Notes under the pieces: generated by a model
Databases searched by the model: none
What the model saw: only the letters and a program-made list of their open reading frames with translations
Told to the model about the DNA's origin: nothing
Source of the DNA: Acidobacteriota bacterium
Lineage (GTDB): Bacteria > Acidobacteriota > Terriglobia > Terriglobales > Acidobacteriaceae
Length of the DNA: 64,000 nucleotides
Direction: 5' to 3'
Assembly: GCA_013289685.1 (NCBI GenBank)
Contig: JABCZL010000003.1
Span: 1 to 64,000 of the forward strand
In this document: positions 43,554-53,572 of the stretch, piece by piece
Numbering within the stretch: the stretch's first letter is position 1
Layout of the letters: every line of letters begins with the position of its first letter
Program-made: the position numbers and the translations under genes

Positions 43554-46500
43554 TTAGAAGTTCACCTTCAATGCGACTTGCATCTGGCGCGCGGACGTGG
43601 TCGCGTCCGGGCGTTGTGCGGTGGAGGTGATCAACCCGAAGATCGGCGACCCGACAAGATTGCCTTGGGCAAGGGCGTCGGCGCCGGGGTTGGTGAAATG
43701 CGGGTGATTGAAAATGTTGTAGCCTTCCACCCGCAGCTGCGCGTTGACTCGCTCGGTGAACTTGATCGCCTTGGTGAACACCAGATCGAAATCCACAAGG
43801 CCCGGACCATAGAAATGGTTCCTGCCAATGTTGCCCGGCCCGTCAAACAGCGGGGCGCCGCTGCCATCCGAACGGGCAGAGAATGCATTGGTGTTGGGGA
43901 ACCATATCCTGGTGCCCGGCGAGTTGGCGGTCGTATTGAAGCCAGAACCGGTGCCGGTGGCAAACGGATCCTGTCCAGGAACCAGGTCGGCCCGTCCGCT
44001 CAGTCCGGTGCGCTCCATGTCGGTCGTGCTGAAGACGTCGAAGGGGTGTCCGGTCTGCACCGTAGTAATTCCGGCCAGTTGCATTCCTTCGAGGACTCTT
44101 CCCATTGCGCCGTTGCCCAGGTGCGACTTGCCCTTGCCCAACGGAACATCCCAAATGTAGTTGATGACCGCGACCTGGCGGATGTCGTTGTCGGAGTTGC
44201 CACGCTCTTCGCCGACATTGAGCGAATTGCGCGGGAAGCCCCGATTGCCCGCCGCGGGAACCAGCGGATCGCCGGAGTCGTCGATGCCATGAGACCAGGT
44301 GTAAGCGCCTTGCACTTGCAAACCATGGCTCATGCGGTGGGTGAATTTTGCCTGCAGCGAGTTGTAGATCGAATTTCCGATCGACCGCTGGTAGAAAGGC
44401 TGCACCACCGCGTTATACGGGACCGCGTCGAACGGCAGCACGCCGAACTCCTTCCCCAGATAAAGATTCGTCTTGATTACCTGGTCGGTGGTGCAACCGG
44501 TGGTGTTTTGTGGATTGGTGGGGCTGCTGCAGATAGTGAGCAACTGCTGGACCAGCGCGGGACTCGGTGGATTCCCATCCAGTTCGCGGTAAATGTGATG
44601 ACCCTCGGATCCGACGTAGGAGAGGTCAATCACGTTGCTGCCAGGCAGTTCCCTCTGGATTCCGAAATTCCAGTTATTGCTGGCGGTATTCCGGAAGTGC
44701 GTGTCAAACAGCACCGGGGCGAGGGCAGCCCCGTTCGGAATGATAGGGGACGGCGTGGTCTGGGGAACGCTCGGCAGAGGAAACGCTCCCGTGCCGAAGA
44801 AATTGTTGATGGTTTCGAAGGGGAAGTTCACGTAGTCCTGTTCGAAGGGAGGATTTCCCCGGGCGTTGCCGAACAGATTGCCGAAGACGCGGTCGTGAAA
44901 CAGTCCGTAGGCCGCCCGCACCGCGGTCTTGCCATTCCCCCACGGATCCCAGGAAAAGCCGACCCGGGGTTCGATGTTGGAGTAGTCGCTGTTATAAATC
45001 TGCTTGCCGGTTCCAGGGCCCACGGTGCTCATAACCAGCGGCGGAACCGAAGCCGGACTTTCCAGCAGGTTGGAGAAGTTTGCTCCTTCTTCATACGGAA
45101 CGCCATCCAGTTGATAGCGCAAGCCCAGGGTCAGGGTAAAATTGCGGCGAACCTTCCACGTATCCTGCCCGAACCAATCGTACTCGTGCTGGCGGAAATG
45201 TTTGTTATCGGTTGCCTGCCGCGCCGCTGCTTTATTAAAGAACTCAGCGGCGAAGTCCTCCCACACAAAGCCATAGTAGGCTGCGGCCGAATCCTGGAAC
45301 GAAGTCGCGCCGGAAGATTGAGTCGAAATGTCAAAGCCCGCGCTGTCCATCACGTTTACCGCCAAAGCGGCACCGGCATTCAGATACGATGCCAGCCCCA
45401 CCTGGCGCCGCGAGAAGAAACCGTTCGGACCCTGTTCTGCGATGTTCCTGAAGTCGCCGCCAAACTTGAAGGTGTGGACCCCGTGCACCCACGTGATGTT
45501 ATCGCCGTAACTCGTTGTGCCCGTCTTGCGCCACTGCCCGTCCGACACCAAGGCCAGGCAACCAACGCTGGTGAAGGGATCGATGTTGAAATCCCAGCCA
45601 TTTCCGAATTGATCTGTGGAGGGAATCGGACTGTCAACGGTGCTGATGCCAGTGCAACCGAAGGTCGAATAGATGTGATTCCAACCGAAGGTAAGGCTGT
45701 TGACCAGATTATTGGTGAGAGTCGAAATCAGGTTCGCCGAAAGACCTTGGTTGATGGCCTTTTCGTTCACTCCCCCGACGTTGCCCGGGAGGATGTCGTT
45801 GTGGAATGGGTTGGGATCGAAGAAGTGATCGTAGCCGTAGCGCATGCTCAGAGTCTCGCGATCGGTAAAATGGTGGTCAATCTTGGCGATCGTGTTGTAA
45901 CTATTTTGTTGCGAGCCACTGGGAAAGAACAATGTTCCGCTGAGGCCGTCGCCGTTACTTACTGTCGGATTGGGATACAAGGCGAAGACCTTTTGCATGG
46001 TCGGGTCAAGCGGGGCTCCGCCGGCTCCATTGTTGGTTGTGTTCAGATTGACCGGCACGGTCACCTGCTGTCCGGCTAGAGGACTGTTCGGGTTCTCATC
46101 CGTGGTCGTGAAGTTGAACACTCCACTCTTGAATCCCTGGGTGGGAACGGTAGCCGTGTTGGTCAGCGTCGTGCGGAAACGATCTAACTCCTCGTTGAAA
46201 AAGAAGAAAGTTTTGTTCTTGATGATCGGGCCGCCGATCGAATAGCCGAACTGATTGCGCACGTATGGATTCATTCTTGTCGCATTTCCGCTGGAATCCA
46301 CCGCCGGATTGAACCAGTCGCGCGCGCCGCCGAAGCCATTCCAGCGCCCAAACTCGTACGCACCGCCGTGGAATTGATTGGTCCCGCTCTTCGTCACCAC
46401 CTCGATGATGGCGCCGGTGTTGCGGCCGTATTCCGCATTGAAATTGTTGGTGATGATGCGGAACTCCTCGGTGGAGTCGGGATTGGCGCCCAGCAAGCCG

Positions 46501-47111
46501 TCGGGGATGCCGGGAACGGAGGTGTCGTTGTTGTCCACTCCATCGAGCAGAAAGTTGTTATTGCGCTCGCGCGCGCCGTTCACAGTGAACCCACCCAACC
46601 CGGTGTTGGTCTGCGACGTTCCGGGAGAGAGCAGCACCAGACTGTAGGGATCGCGGGTGATGAGCGGCAGATCTTTCATTTGCTCCTGGTCGACGAGGTT
46701 GCTGACCTGCGAGGTTTCGAGGTCGATGGGAGCAACGGTTTCCGCTCGTACAACTACTTCTTCGGTCGTTGAGCCAGGCAACAAGACAGCGTTGATGGTC
46801 GAGACCTGCGCTACCGTCAGTTGGACGCTGGGGAGATGGAAAGTCTTGAAGCCATCTTTCTTCGCAGTTACTTCGTAGGTCCCAACTTCGAGGTTGGTGA
46901 TGGAGTAAGCTCCGGTTGCGCTGCTGGTCGCAGCACGCGACACGTTCGTCGCAAGATTGCGTGCAGTCACCGCTGCTCCTTCCACAACCGCACCGCTGGA
47001 ATCTGTGATGGTCCCACTGATGGCGGTGCTTTGTGCGTGTAGTTGAGCAGGCAACACAACGCAGAACAACAGCGCCAACAACACAACAAGAACAGCAAAC
47101 AAGGGCTTCAT
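43554..47111 (-). CDS. Oar-like TonB-dependent receptor with carboxypeptidase-regulatory domain
   Basis: A 1,185-aa outer-membrane protein. Signal peptide at 1-27. Residues ~30-110 are a carboxypeptidase-regulatory Ig-like domain (GTITDSSGAVVEGAAVTARN through GFKTFHLPSVQLTVAQ). Then comes the plug (DLPLITRDPYSLVLLSPG, FTVNGARERNNNFLLDGVDNND, EYGRNTGAIIEVVTKSGTN) and a very large barrel ending in QVALKVNF with terminal Phe. This receptor type is strongly expanded in Acidobacteriota and usually imports large sugars or peptides. It starts at ATG 47111 with AGGAG upstream. No glycoside hydrolase is adjacent, so the substrate is not indicated. Confidence 0.93.
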   Translation of the reverse strand: MKPLFAVLVVLLALLFCVVLPAQLHAQSTAISGTITDSSGAVVEGAAVTARNLATNVSRAATSSATGAYSITNLEVGTYEVTAKKDGFKTFHLPSVQLTVAQVSTINAVLLPGSTTEEVVVRAETVAPIDLETSQVSNLVDQEQMKDLPLITRDPYSLVLLSPGTSQTNTGLGGFTVNGARERNNNFLLDGVDNNDTSVPGIPDGLLGANPDSTEEFRIITNNFNAEYGRNTGAIIEVVTKSGTNQFHGGAYEFGRWNGFGGARDWFNPAVDSSGNATRMNPYVRNQFGYSIGGPIIKNKTFFFFNEELDRFRTTLTNTATVPTQGFKSGVFNFTTTDENPNSPLAGQQVTVPVNLNTTNNGAGGAPLDPTMQKVFALYPNPTVSNGDGLSGTLFFPSGSQQNSYNTIAKIDHHFTDRETLSMRYGYDHFFDPNPFHNDILPGNVGGVNEKAINQGLSANLISTLTNNLVNSLTFGWNHIYSTFGCTGISTVDSPIPSTDQFGNGWDFNIDPFTSVGCLALVSDGQWRKTGTTSYGDNITWVHGVHTFKFGGDFRNIAEQGPNGFFSRRQVGLASYLNAGAALAVNVMDSAGFDISTQSSGATSFQDSAAAYYGFVWEDFAAEFFNKAAARQATDNKHFRQHEYDWFGQDTWKVRRNFTLTLGLRYQLDGVPYEEGANFSNLLESPASVPPLVMSTVGPGTGKQIYNSDYSNIEPRVGFSWDPWGNGKTAVRAAYGLFHDRVFGNLFGNARGNPPFEQDYVNFPFETINNFFGTGAFPLPSVPQTTPSPIIPNGAALAPVLFDTHFRNTASNNWNFGIQRELPGSNVIDLSYVGSEGHHIYRELDGNPPSPALVQQLLTICSSPTNPQNTTGCTTDQVIKTNLYLGKEFGVLPFDAVPYNAVVQPFYQRSIGNSIYNSLQAKFTHRMSHGLQVQGAYTWSHGIDDSGDPLVPAAGNRGFPRNSLNVGEERGNSDNDIRQVAVINYIWDVPLGKGKSHLGNGAMGRVLEGMQLAGITTVQTGHPFDVFSTTDMERTGLSGRADLVPGQDPFATGTGSGFNTTANSPGTRIWFPNTNAFSARSDGSGAPLFDGPGNIGRNHFYGPGLVDFDLVFTKAIKFTERVNAQLRVEGYNIFNHPHFTNPGADALAQGNLVGSPIFGLITSTAQRPDATTSARQMQVALKVNF

Positions 47112-47503
47112 TGTTATCACATCTCCTGAGAAATATTCGTGACCCGAGCAATATGAGGGTGCAAGTTCACAGCCAAAACGCCGAGCCCCGTGCGAGCGTG
47201 TGTGTAGCGACTGTGTTTGCGATGCAGACATCAAGAAACTTGACGCGAGGATGTGCGGACGATGTACGGATGAGTTGTGACTGGTTTCGAAGCCGCGGTT
47301 CGGGGCTGGACAAATTTCTAAAAAGGTGTAGACGAAATCTTGAGGGTTACAGCTTTTTGTAGAGTTGTCGAGGAAGGAAGTTGCAACAACACACGACAAC
47401 ACAAAAGGAAACGCCGAGAAACATCAGACAGCAAGACGGACCCGGCCTTCGCGCTCAACGGATGTTTGACCGGAGTTGTTGAATGAAGTTGTTGACGGAA
47501 GCT
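47112..47503. other. 392-bp gap upstream of the TonB receptor
   Basis: Must hold the receptor's promoter and the end of the transglutaminase transcript. No convincing -35/-10 pair or terminator is visible. CAG/CTG-rich sequence just after its right end encodes the poly-Gln tail of the transglutaminase-like protein. Confidence 0.4.
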
Positions 47504-48475
47504 TTATTGTTGCTGCTGCTGTTCCTGATCGGAGCGCACGACCGTCCGGACCAGCACCGGTCGGGACCGGACCACGAAGCTGGGCATCACTGGTTCCGGA
47601 GCCACGCTGTCCGCGGGACTTACCGTCACGGCCACGCTCAGTTCGCTCTGGGCTTCACCCTTGTACACGCCGCGCGTCGGAGGGACGTCGGCGTAATCGC
47701 GGCCGATGGCCACGCGAATGTGACGGTCGCCTCCCACTAGATTATTGGTTGGATCAAACGCCACCCAGCCGAGGCGCGGCACCAGCGCCTCCACCCAGGC
47801 GTGCGACGCGCCTTCGAGTGAACGGTCATTTTCAATTTCACCACCTTCGATTTTCTCGCGATGAAACATGTAGCCGCTCACATAGCGGCACGGAATCTGC
47901 AGGCCTCGCACCAGCGCGATCATGATATGAGCAAAGTCTTGGCACACTCCCTGGCGCGAGCGCAGAGCATCTTCGATCGGCGAGTCTACCTTGGTGCTGT
48001 TGGGCACATAGGCGAATAACTTGTAAATCGCCTCGTTGACTTCCATCAGCAATCCCAGTGGATTGCCTCGCCGCTCACAGCCGAGTTCCCGCGCGAGTTG
48101 CTGCAGGGGCGGGTTGAATTGCGCGAAGTGGCTGGGCAAAAGCATTTCCCAGTAATCGTTGCCGGCGACCAGAGCGTCCAGATCGGCCCAGTCGCCACTG
48201 TCGGCGGCGCGCGGCGCGGACACAAATTGTACCTCCACCGACGAACGCGCCGTGACTTTTACCAGCTTGTGGGTTCCTGCAATGTCGAAGTGATGCACGG
48301 TATTGCCGGTGAAATCGCGGTACTGCATGATGTTGGCGGCGGGATCGACGTCGAGCGTGAAGCTGAGGCAGCGCTGGTCTCCGTCGCTGCGCGGCTGCAG
48401 GCGGACTTCCATCAAGCTCTCGCGCACTGCGGGCTCGTAGCGGAACGTCGTGGTGTGACGGACGGAATAGATCAC
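47504..48475 (-). CDS. Transglutaminase-like protein
   Basis: A 323-aa protein with an N-terminal bacterial transglutaminase-like domain (YSVRHTTTFRYEPAVRESLMEVRLQP) and a catalytic transglutaminase core: Cys in RSRQGVCQDFAHIM, His in GASHAWVEA, Asp in VAFDPTNNL, all present. It ends in a poly-Gln tract. GTG 48475, with GAGGA before it, matches the usual start of the family. With the alpha-E and ATP-grasp genes upstream it forms the well-known trio predicted to ligate and process peptides; its own reaction (protease, amidase or transfer) is untested. Confidence 0.9.
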   Translation of the reverse strand: MIYSVRHTTTFRYEPAVRESLMEVRLQPRSDGDQRCLSFTLDVDPAANIMQYRDFTGNTVHHFDIAGTHKLVKVTARSSVEVQFVSAPRAADSGDWADLDALVAGNDYWEMLLPSHFAQFNPPLQQLARELGCERRGNPLGLLMEVNEAIYKLFAYVPNSTKVDSPIEDALRSRQGVCQDFAHIMIALVRGLQIPCRYVSGYMFHREKIEGGEIENDRSLEGASHAWVEALVPRLGWVAFDPTNNLVGGDRHIRVAIGRDYADVPPTRGVYKGEAQSELSVAVTVSPADSVAPEPVMPSFVVRSRPVLVRTVVRSDQEQQQQQ

Positions 48476-48486
48476 GGATTCCTCAG

Positions 48487-48537
48487 GGGCTAAAGCCCTC
48501 ATCAATTTGTTCGCTTCACGCGGCGCTAAAGCGCCGC
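48487..48537. repeat. Pair of REP-like palindromes
   Basis: GGGCT-AA-AGCCC (48487-48498) and GCGGCGCT-AA-AGCGCCGC (48520-48537) share a central CTAAAG core. They lie in the 124-bp spacer between the alpha-E gene and the transglutaminase gene and may act as transcript stabilisers or repeat elements. Confidence 0.65.
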
Positions 48538-48599
48538 TCTTCCACGGTACGGCATGCGTCCGATGGCACCACGGCAGCTTGTGATTTGAAGCCACCGGC

Positions 48600-49559
48600 T
48601 TACGAGACCAGCGCCGACTCCACCGAATAATCGAAATAGACTTGCTGGATCGCGGTGTGCGCCTGCGCGCATTGCCAGCGGACGCTGTCGACATAGCCAT
48701 TCGCGCCCGATGCCATGATTTCTTCGATCTGGCTGAAACTCAGGGTTGCGCACAGGCGTCCGGCCAGGCGCACCGGCTGTTCGGCTTTGCGTTCGGTTAG
48801 TTCTCCAATCGCGACCAGCGCCGCTTGCACGCGGTCGACGGAGAAGCGCACCGAATGCGGGAACTCGGGGTTCAGCAGCAAAAACTCCGCCACCCGCATC
48901 GGACGAATTTCGGCCGTGTAGGTCTTGCAGTAAGCCTCAAACGCGGCGCACGATTTCAGCAGGCCTACCCATTCGAGATACTCTTCGCTCTCGACGGCCT
49001 GATCGAGCGGATGCGGCAGGCGTCCAAAATGCGTGCCGATCAGCCGCGCCAGTTCGTCGGTGCGCTCGACAAAACGCCCGAGCTGGATGTACTGCCAGCC
49101 CTCGCCGTGCGACATGGTCGAATCGGTCACACCCTGAAACAGGTGCGCGCCCTCCTGCACCGCGCGAAAGAATACGTGCGTATGCAGCAGCCACGCCTCG
49201 CTCGCGGTCGTGCTGTTCACCTGCAGGTACAGCCGGTTCAGCTGCTCCCACATTTCTGTGCTGCATTGCTCGCGGACCTGGCGCAGGTTTTCGCGCGCCG
49301 CGGCCACGCATGACAAGATCGAAGAAGGATTGGTCCGGTCCAGCGTGAGGACGTTGGTCAAGGACTCCGCGTCGATCTTGCCGTCTTCCGGCGGCGGCAC
49401 TTGCGAGGCTTGCAGCAGCCGCAGCCAGCGCCCCGCGCCCGCTTCCAGGGATTGGTCGAGGCGTAGCTGCAGGTCAACATCGATTAGACGCGCAGTGTGT
49501 TCGGCGCGCTCCAGGTAGCGGCTCATCCAGTACAAACTGTCCGCCACCCGCGAAAGCAT
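48600..49559 (-). CDS. Alpha-E domain protein (DUF403)
   Basis: A 319-aa all-helical protein opening with LSRVADSLYWMSRYLERAEHTARLIDV, the signature of the alpha-E family. It is always found with circularly permuted ATP-grasp proteins and a transglutaminase-like partner, and probably binds the peptide product or its carrier. ATG 49559 is preferred because AGGAGG lies 9 nt before it; an ATG at 49583 is upstream of that site. It follows the ATP-grasp gene by 48 bp on the same strand. Confidence 0.9.
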   Translation of the reverse strand: MLSRVADSLYWMSRYLERAEHTARLIDVDLQLRLDQSLEAGAGRWLRLLQASQVPPPEDGKIDAESLTNVLTLDRTNPSSILSCVAAARENLRQVREQCSTEMWEQLNRLYLQVNSTTASEAWLLHTHVFFRAVQEGAHLFQGVTDSTMSHGEGWQYIQLGRFVERTDELARLIGTHFGRLPHPLDQAVESEEYLEWVGLLKSCAAFEAYCKTYTAEIRPMRVAEFLLLNPEFPHSVRFSVDRVQAALVAIGELTERKAEQPVRLAGRLCATLSFSQIEEIMASGANGYVDSVRWQCAQAHTAIQQVYFDYSVESALVS

Positions 49560-49607
49560 CGCCGTCTGCCTCCTGTCGTTCATGTGTGACTCGTCATGCG
49601 CAAGCTC

Positions 49608-51083
49608 TTACGCTCGAAGCACCCAGGTATCTTTGCTGCCGCCGCCTTGCGAAGAGTTCACCACCAGCGATCCCCGCCGCAACGCCACACGAGTCAGTCC
49701 ACCGGGCACGAGCGTCACATTCTCGCCATATAAGATGTAGGGCCGCAGATCGACATGCCGCGCTTGCACTTCGCCGTCGAGGAAACACGGAGCCCGCGAC
49801 AGGCTCAGAGTCGGCTGGGCAATATAATTTCGCGGCTCGGCTTCGATCCTGCGCCGGAACTCTTCCCTTTCCACTTCGGTGCTGTGCGGCCCGATCAGCA
49901 TGCCGTACCCGCCGGATTCGCCGACAGCCTTCACCACCAATTCATCCAGATGCTCCAGCACGTAGCTTCTCTGCGAACGATCAGTGAGAAGATAAGTTTG
50001 AACGTTGGCGAGGATCGGATCTTCGTCCAGGTAGTAGCGAATGATCGCGGGAACGTAGGCGTAGAGCGCCTTGTCGTCGGCCACGCCGGTACCGATCGCA
50101 TTGGCCAGCACGACATTGCCCGCCCGGTACGCGTTGAACAGGCCGGGCACGCCCAGGCTCGAATCCTGCCGGAAGCAGAGCGGGTCCAGGAAATCATCGT
50201 CGACGCGCCGGTAGATCACGTCCACACGTCGCAGGCCCGCAGTAGTCCGCATGTAAACGACGTTATCGTGCACCAGCAGATCGCGTCCCTCGACGAGCTC
50301 GATGCCCATCTGCTGCGCGAGAAACGTGTGCTCGAAATAAGCGGAATTGAAAACGCCCGGGGTCAGCAAAACGACTTTCGGTTCGTGCCGCGCCGACGAA
50401 CTTGCCGGAGCCAGCGCCCGCAACGTGGCCAGCAAAGCCTGCGCATAATGATCGACCGGCGACACGCCGTAGTCGCGGAACAGCGTGGGGAAAACCTTCT
50501 TCAGCACCTTGCGGTTGGCGAGCATGTACGACACGCCGCTGGGCACGCGCAAATTGTCTTCCAGCACCGCAAAGCTGCCGTCGGGCAGGCGCACCAGATC
50601 GGTGCCGCAGATGCTTACGTAGATTCCGCGCGGAACCGTCAGCCCGCGCATCTCGCGCCGGAAGTGGCGGCAACTGTACACCAGTTCGCGGGGCACGATC
50701 CCGTCCGCCAGGATTCTTCCGTGGTGATAAATGTCTTCCAGAAAAAGATTCAGGGCAGCGATGCGTTGGGTAAGGCCGTTCTCAATCTTGCGCCATTCCT
50801 GGTGGGGAATGATGCGGGGCAGCAGATCGTTGGGGAAAACGCGCTCGGTCCCTTCGTCGTTGCCGTATACCGTGAAGGTGATTCCCTGGTGCAGGAACGA
50901 GAGGTCGGCCGCCTGCTGACTCTTGCGCAATTCTTCTGGGGGCAGTTCGAGCAGGTTCTGGAACAGCGCCTGATAGTGCGCCCGAGGCGTACCCGGCGCC
51001 GAGAACATCTCATCGTACGCCGCGTCAAACTGGTAATTTCGAAACGGCGGCCGAAAAAGCGTGAGCGGCTCCGGAGGGTTCAT
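49608..51083 (-). CDS. Circularly permuted ATP-grasp peptide ligase
   Basis: A 491-aa enzyme of the DUF404/DUF407 circularly permuted ATP-grasp family, thought to make an amide bond on a peptide with ATP. Family features are YDEMF near the start, [57 protein letters not shown], the ATP-binding [16 protein letters not shown], and the C-terminal [13 protein letters not shown]. It is the first gene of the trio. ATG 51083 is used; ribosome binding is weak and a GTG at 51125 is possible. Its function alone is unproven. Confidence 0.9.
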   Translation of the reverse strand: MNPPEPLTLFRPPFRNYQFDAAYDEMFSAPGTPRAHYQALFQNLLELPPEELRKSQQAADLSFLHQGITFTVYGNDEGTERVFPNDLLPRIIPHQEWRKIENGLTQRIAALNLFLEDIYHHGRILADGIVPRELVYSCRHFRREMRGLTVPRGIYVSICGTDLVRLPDGSFAVLEDNLRVPSGVSYMLANRKVLKKVFPTLFRDYGVSPVDHYAQALLATLRALAPASSSARHEPKVVLLTPGVFNSAYFEHTFLAQQMGIELVEGRDLLVHDNVVYMRTTAGLRRVDVIYRRVDDDFLDPLCFRQDSSLGVPGLFNAYRAGNVVLANAIGTGVADDKALYAYVPAIIRYYLDEDPILANVQTYLLTDRSQRSYVLEHLDELVVKAVGESGGYGMLIGPHSTEVEREEFRRRIEAEPRNYIAQPTLSLSRAPCFLDGEVQARHVDLRPYILYGENVTLVPGGLTRVALRRGSLVVNSSQGGGSKDTWVLRA

Positions 51084-51199
51084 CCGGCGCACGAGTCCGC
51101 GAGTTCGGGTACGGCTAGGCTGCACCGTAAGACTCTAGGGGGCGGCCCGTACTGAGTCCAATCAAAATTGTTTATCGGAGGGATTCAGATTTCGCGGGG

Positions 51200-51348
51200 T
51201 TAAGTAGCGCCGGCGTCTCGCCGGCTGTGGCGTGGGCGCCCTCGCCCGCGCAGGAGGGCGGCGCCGAAAAGGCTGGAGATGTTGAGCGCTGCACGCAGTG
51301 GCGGCGGGGCGCCGCCACGACAGCCGCCGGGACGGCGGCGCTACTTAA
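51200..51348. mobile_element. MITE-like 149-bp element with TTAA ends
   Basis: Terminal inverted repeats of 29 bp (26 matches) begin and end with TTAA. Each repeat folds into its own hairpin: GCCGGCG-TCT-CGCCGGC (51209-51225) at the left, GCCGCCG-GGA-CGGCGGC (51323-51339) at the right. The two differ at two paired positions that changed together, preserving pairing. There is no coding capacity. The right end supplies the TAA stop codon of the phospholipase B-like gene. Confidence 0.75.
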
Positions 51349-52820
51349 TGCGTCGACTTCTGTCCTGCGGTAAATACGGTCCACGGCCCCGCCTTCATAT
51401 CGTGCAGCAACGGCTTCTGCCAGGCAAACTCCGGATGGTGGTCCAGAAATTCCGCGGCCAGAAAGTCCGCGCCACAGGGATGCCCTGCCCTGGCCACAAA
51501 ACTCATGTTCGCGGCCATGGCGCTATCGGTGGCCTTGCCCTGCACGGCGCCGCCGGGATTGTAGGGATCCCAGTCCCACTCCTTGATCCCTCGCGCAGAG
51601 GCATCCACGTGGCCGCAGAGTGCCCGCTCGTTCGCCTGCTCCTTCTTCTCGAAGCTGTCGAAATGGTCCGCCAGGAACTGCTCTGCCACGGTGACGTCGA
51701 CCTTCCCCTTGGCCTGCTGCATGACTTCTTCCCAGCGGGCATGCCGCGCATTCGGTGACGAGGACATGTCGTTGGGGTCGAAGCCGCTGGTCTCTTCCTG
51801 AATCAGCTTGGGATCGCGGGCAAAATTCGAGCTCACAAAATACCCATCTTTGGTGCGCCACAGCGGCGTGTTCTTTAATCCCAGTTCCAGGTACGCAATC
51901 TCGCCGGTCTTGCGGTCGCCGATGAGCCAGTCGTTGGCGTATCCGCCGTTATTGCCTTCCTTGATAATGCGCACATAGTCATCAATGCTGTTGGCGTATT
52001 GCAGCGCCTTGCGCGAGCGCACGAATTCCGGCTTGCCGTTCGGATCCCAGCCTTCGAACTGCGTGATGGTCGTCTCCGTAATCATAATGCCGGCAGAGTT
52101 CACGCCGAAATCATCGTCGCTGGTAATCACTCCGGGGAAGCCGTCCATCAGAATGCGGTTGCCGTGCTCGGGCTGGATGTCGAAAATCACCACCCACCGC
52201 TCGCCCGCCAGGTAGCTGGTCCAGTTATTGTGGGCGATGACGATCTGGTGATCTTTGGTCATGCTGCCGGTGGCGATGAATGCGCTGCAGTTGCCGGGAG
52301 CGGCCAGCTTCGGATTCTTAGCCGACTTGTTCTGCTTATTCGTCGTTTGTTTGTTCGTCGTTTGTTTGTTCAACCAGGGCACGTAGTAGTCGGGCACTTC
52401 TTCGAACGCGTTGAGCGCCACGATGTCGAACAGGTCGAGATTGACTCCGTGCGCCTTCACGCCGTCGGCAATGCCCTGCAGTTCCTGCTGATATTCGGCG
52501 TCGATGTGTGGCCACAGCGCCCGCCGGGCCGTGGTGCGGAAGAATTCCCAATCCCGCTGGGTCTGGTGCGTGTCGAACAACTTGATAGCTTCAAGCGCGT
52601 CGGCAATCTCGGGCGCCAGCAGGTAGCCGTGCTGAAAGCCGATGTCCGACGGCGAGCCTTCGAGATGAACGTAGGTCCATCCACCCTGCTGGAAGCGGTA
52701 GGCCTTCTGCAGCCGAGCGTCGGCTGGGACGGCGGATGGGTTGGCAGCGGCGAACCGGGCGCAGGTTAGGGCGAGAAAGATCGCGATCCCGCGGATGCAG
52801 TGAGAGAAGTTCCTTGGCAT
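51345..52820 (-). CDS. Phospholipase B-like Ntn-hydrolase, secreted
   Basis: A 491-aa secreted protein of the phospholipase B-like family (Ntn-hydrolase fold). Signal peptide at 1-25. Family features are IGFQHGYLLAPEI, the nucleophile Cys in APGNCSAFIATG, HNNWTSY, and DDFGVNSAGIMITETTI. It may hydrolyse lipid or amide bonds outside the cytoplasm. ATG 52820 has GAGGAC upstream. Residues ~160-178 are a low-complexity insert with NKQTT repeated, produced by a 15-bp tandem repeat just before the nucleophile. The stop codon lies in the end of the repeat element at 51200-51348. Confidence 0.85.
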   Translation of the reverse strand: MPRNFSHCIRGIAIFLALTCARFAAANPSAVPADARLQKAYRFQQGGWTYVHLEGSPSDIGFQHGYLLAPEIADALEAIKLFDTHQTQRDWEFFRTTARRALWPHIDAEYQQELQGIADGVKAHGVNLDLFDIVALNAFEEVPDYYVPWLNKQTTNKQTTNKQNKSAKNPKLAAPGNCSAFIATGSMTKDHQIVIAHNNWTSYLAGERWVVIFDIQPEHGNRILMDGFPGVITSDDDFGVNSAGIMITETTITQFEGWDPNGKPEFVRSRKALQYANSIDDYVRIIKEGNNGGYANDWLIGDRKTGEIAYLELGLKNTPLWRTKDGYFVSSNFARDPKLIQEETSGFDPNDMSSSPNARHARWEEVMQQAKGKVDVTVAEQFLADHFDSFEKKEQANERALCGHVDASARGIKEWDWDPYNPGGAVQGKATDSAMAANMSFVARAGHPCGADFLAAEFLDHHPEFAWQKPLLHDMKAGPWTVFTAGQKSTH

Positions 52821-52938
52821 GAAGTCCTCGGCGATGTATTTGTGCCGACACATTCTACCCCATGCTCTGGTGCCGCCACAGGTCAATGAGCGCTATCGCT
52901 GTTTGCGACAGTTAGCTGATGCCCACCCTTCGCGGTCC

Positions 52939-53424
52939 CTATGGCTTTGAAGCCGGAGAGCAAGCCAAGAGTGCCGCCGTATGACGTGGTACATCGCGTG
53001 TAAAGTCCCTTGGTTCAGTGGTGGACCAAATCACGTAGCTTGTAACCTTGTCTACGCTAATCGAACTGACCGAGGGCTCAATCTCTCCGACTAGTACCGC
53101 AGTCAGGACACCGACTGTGTTGGCGACCACGTTGTATTTCTCCGGTTTGGCACCATCGACACTCACGAGGACTTCTCTCTCGCCCAGCGTAATTTCGAGT
53201 CGACTGTCGCCGCGCCCAGCTTCGACAAGGAAATACTCGCTTGAGTCTGGGGTCTCCTTTGCCTGCCGAATCCCAACTCGGCCCACGGAACTACAAATCT
53301 GTACGGTTTTGGGCTCCCAGACGTGAGATTTGGGCAAGGGAAATGTTTGACTTGAGGCGGTCTGCGCGGAACCAGCACTAACCGCAAAGCAAAAGTACAA
53401 AACGAAAATCCAGCTGTGTCGCAT
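52939..53424 (-). CDS. Secreted hypothetical protein, 161 aa
   Basis: Signal peptide at 1-20 (HSWIFVLYFCFAVSAGSAQ), then a mostly beta-stranded soluble domain (VGRVGIRQAKE, YFLVEAGRGDSRLEITLGEREVLVSVDG, KYNVVANTVGVLTAVLVGEIEP) with no family I can name. ATG 53424 is chosen with AAGGTG 7 nt upstream. It stands alone between the phospholipase B-like gene and the cupin gene. Confidence 0.65.
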   Translation of the reverse strand: MRHSWIFVLYFCFAVSAGSAQTASSQTFPLPKSHVWEPKTVQICSSVGRVGIRQAKETPDSSEYFLVEAGRGDSRLEITLGEREVLVSVDGAKPEKYNVVANTVGVLTAVLVGEIEPSVSSISVDKVTSYVIWSTTEPRDFTRDVPRHTAALLACSPASKP

Positions 53425-53572
53425 GTCGTTCACCTTGAGACGATCATTCTAGACGCTAACTTGCGAAACATCCCGATTACATTCGTTGGCCCCCGCGTAA
53501 GGGTTTCGCGGCGAGGGATCCTCTGCTATCATGCCGGCCCAACGATGAACTCTGTTTCTCAGGAGGACCCGG

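Noticed and set aside
43497..46079. 860-codon open frame on the plus strand
   Set aside because: It is antisense to the Oar-like receptor, has no ribosome binding site or protein character, and arises from GC-rich third positions of the real gene.
49755..51155. 466-codon open frame on the plus strand
   Set aside because: Mirror of the ATP-grasp gene, whose conserved motifs are on the minus strand.
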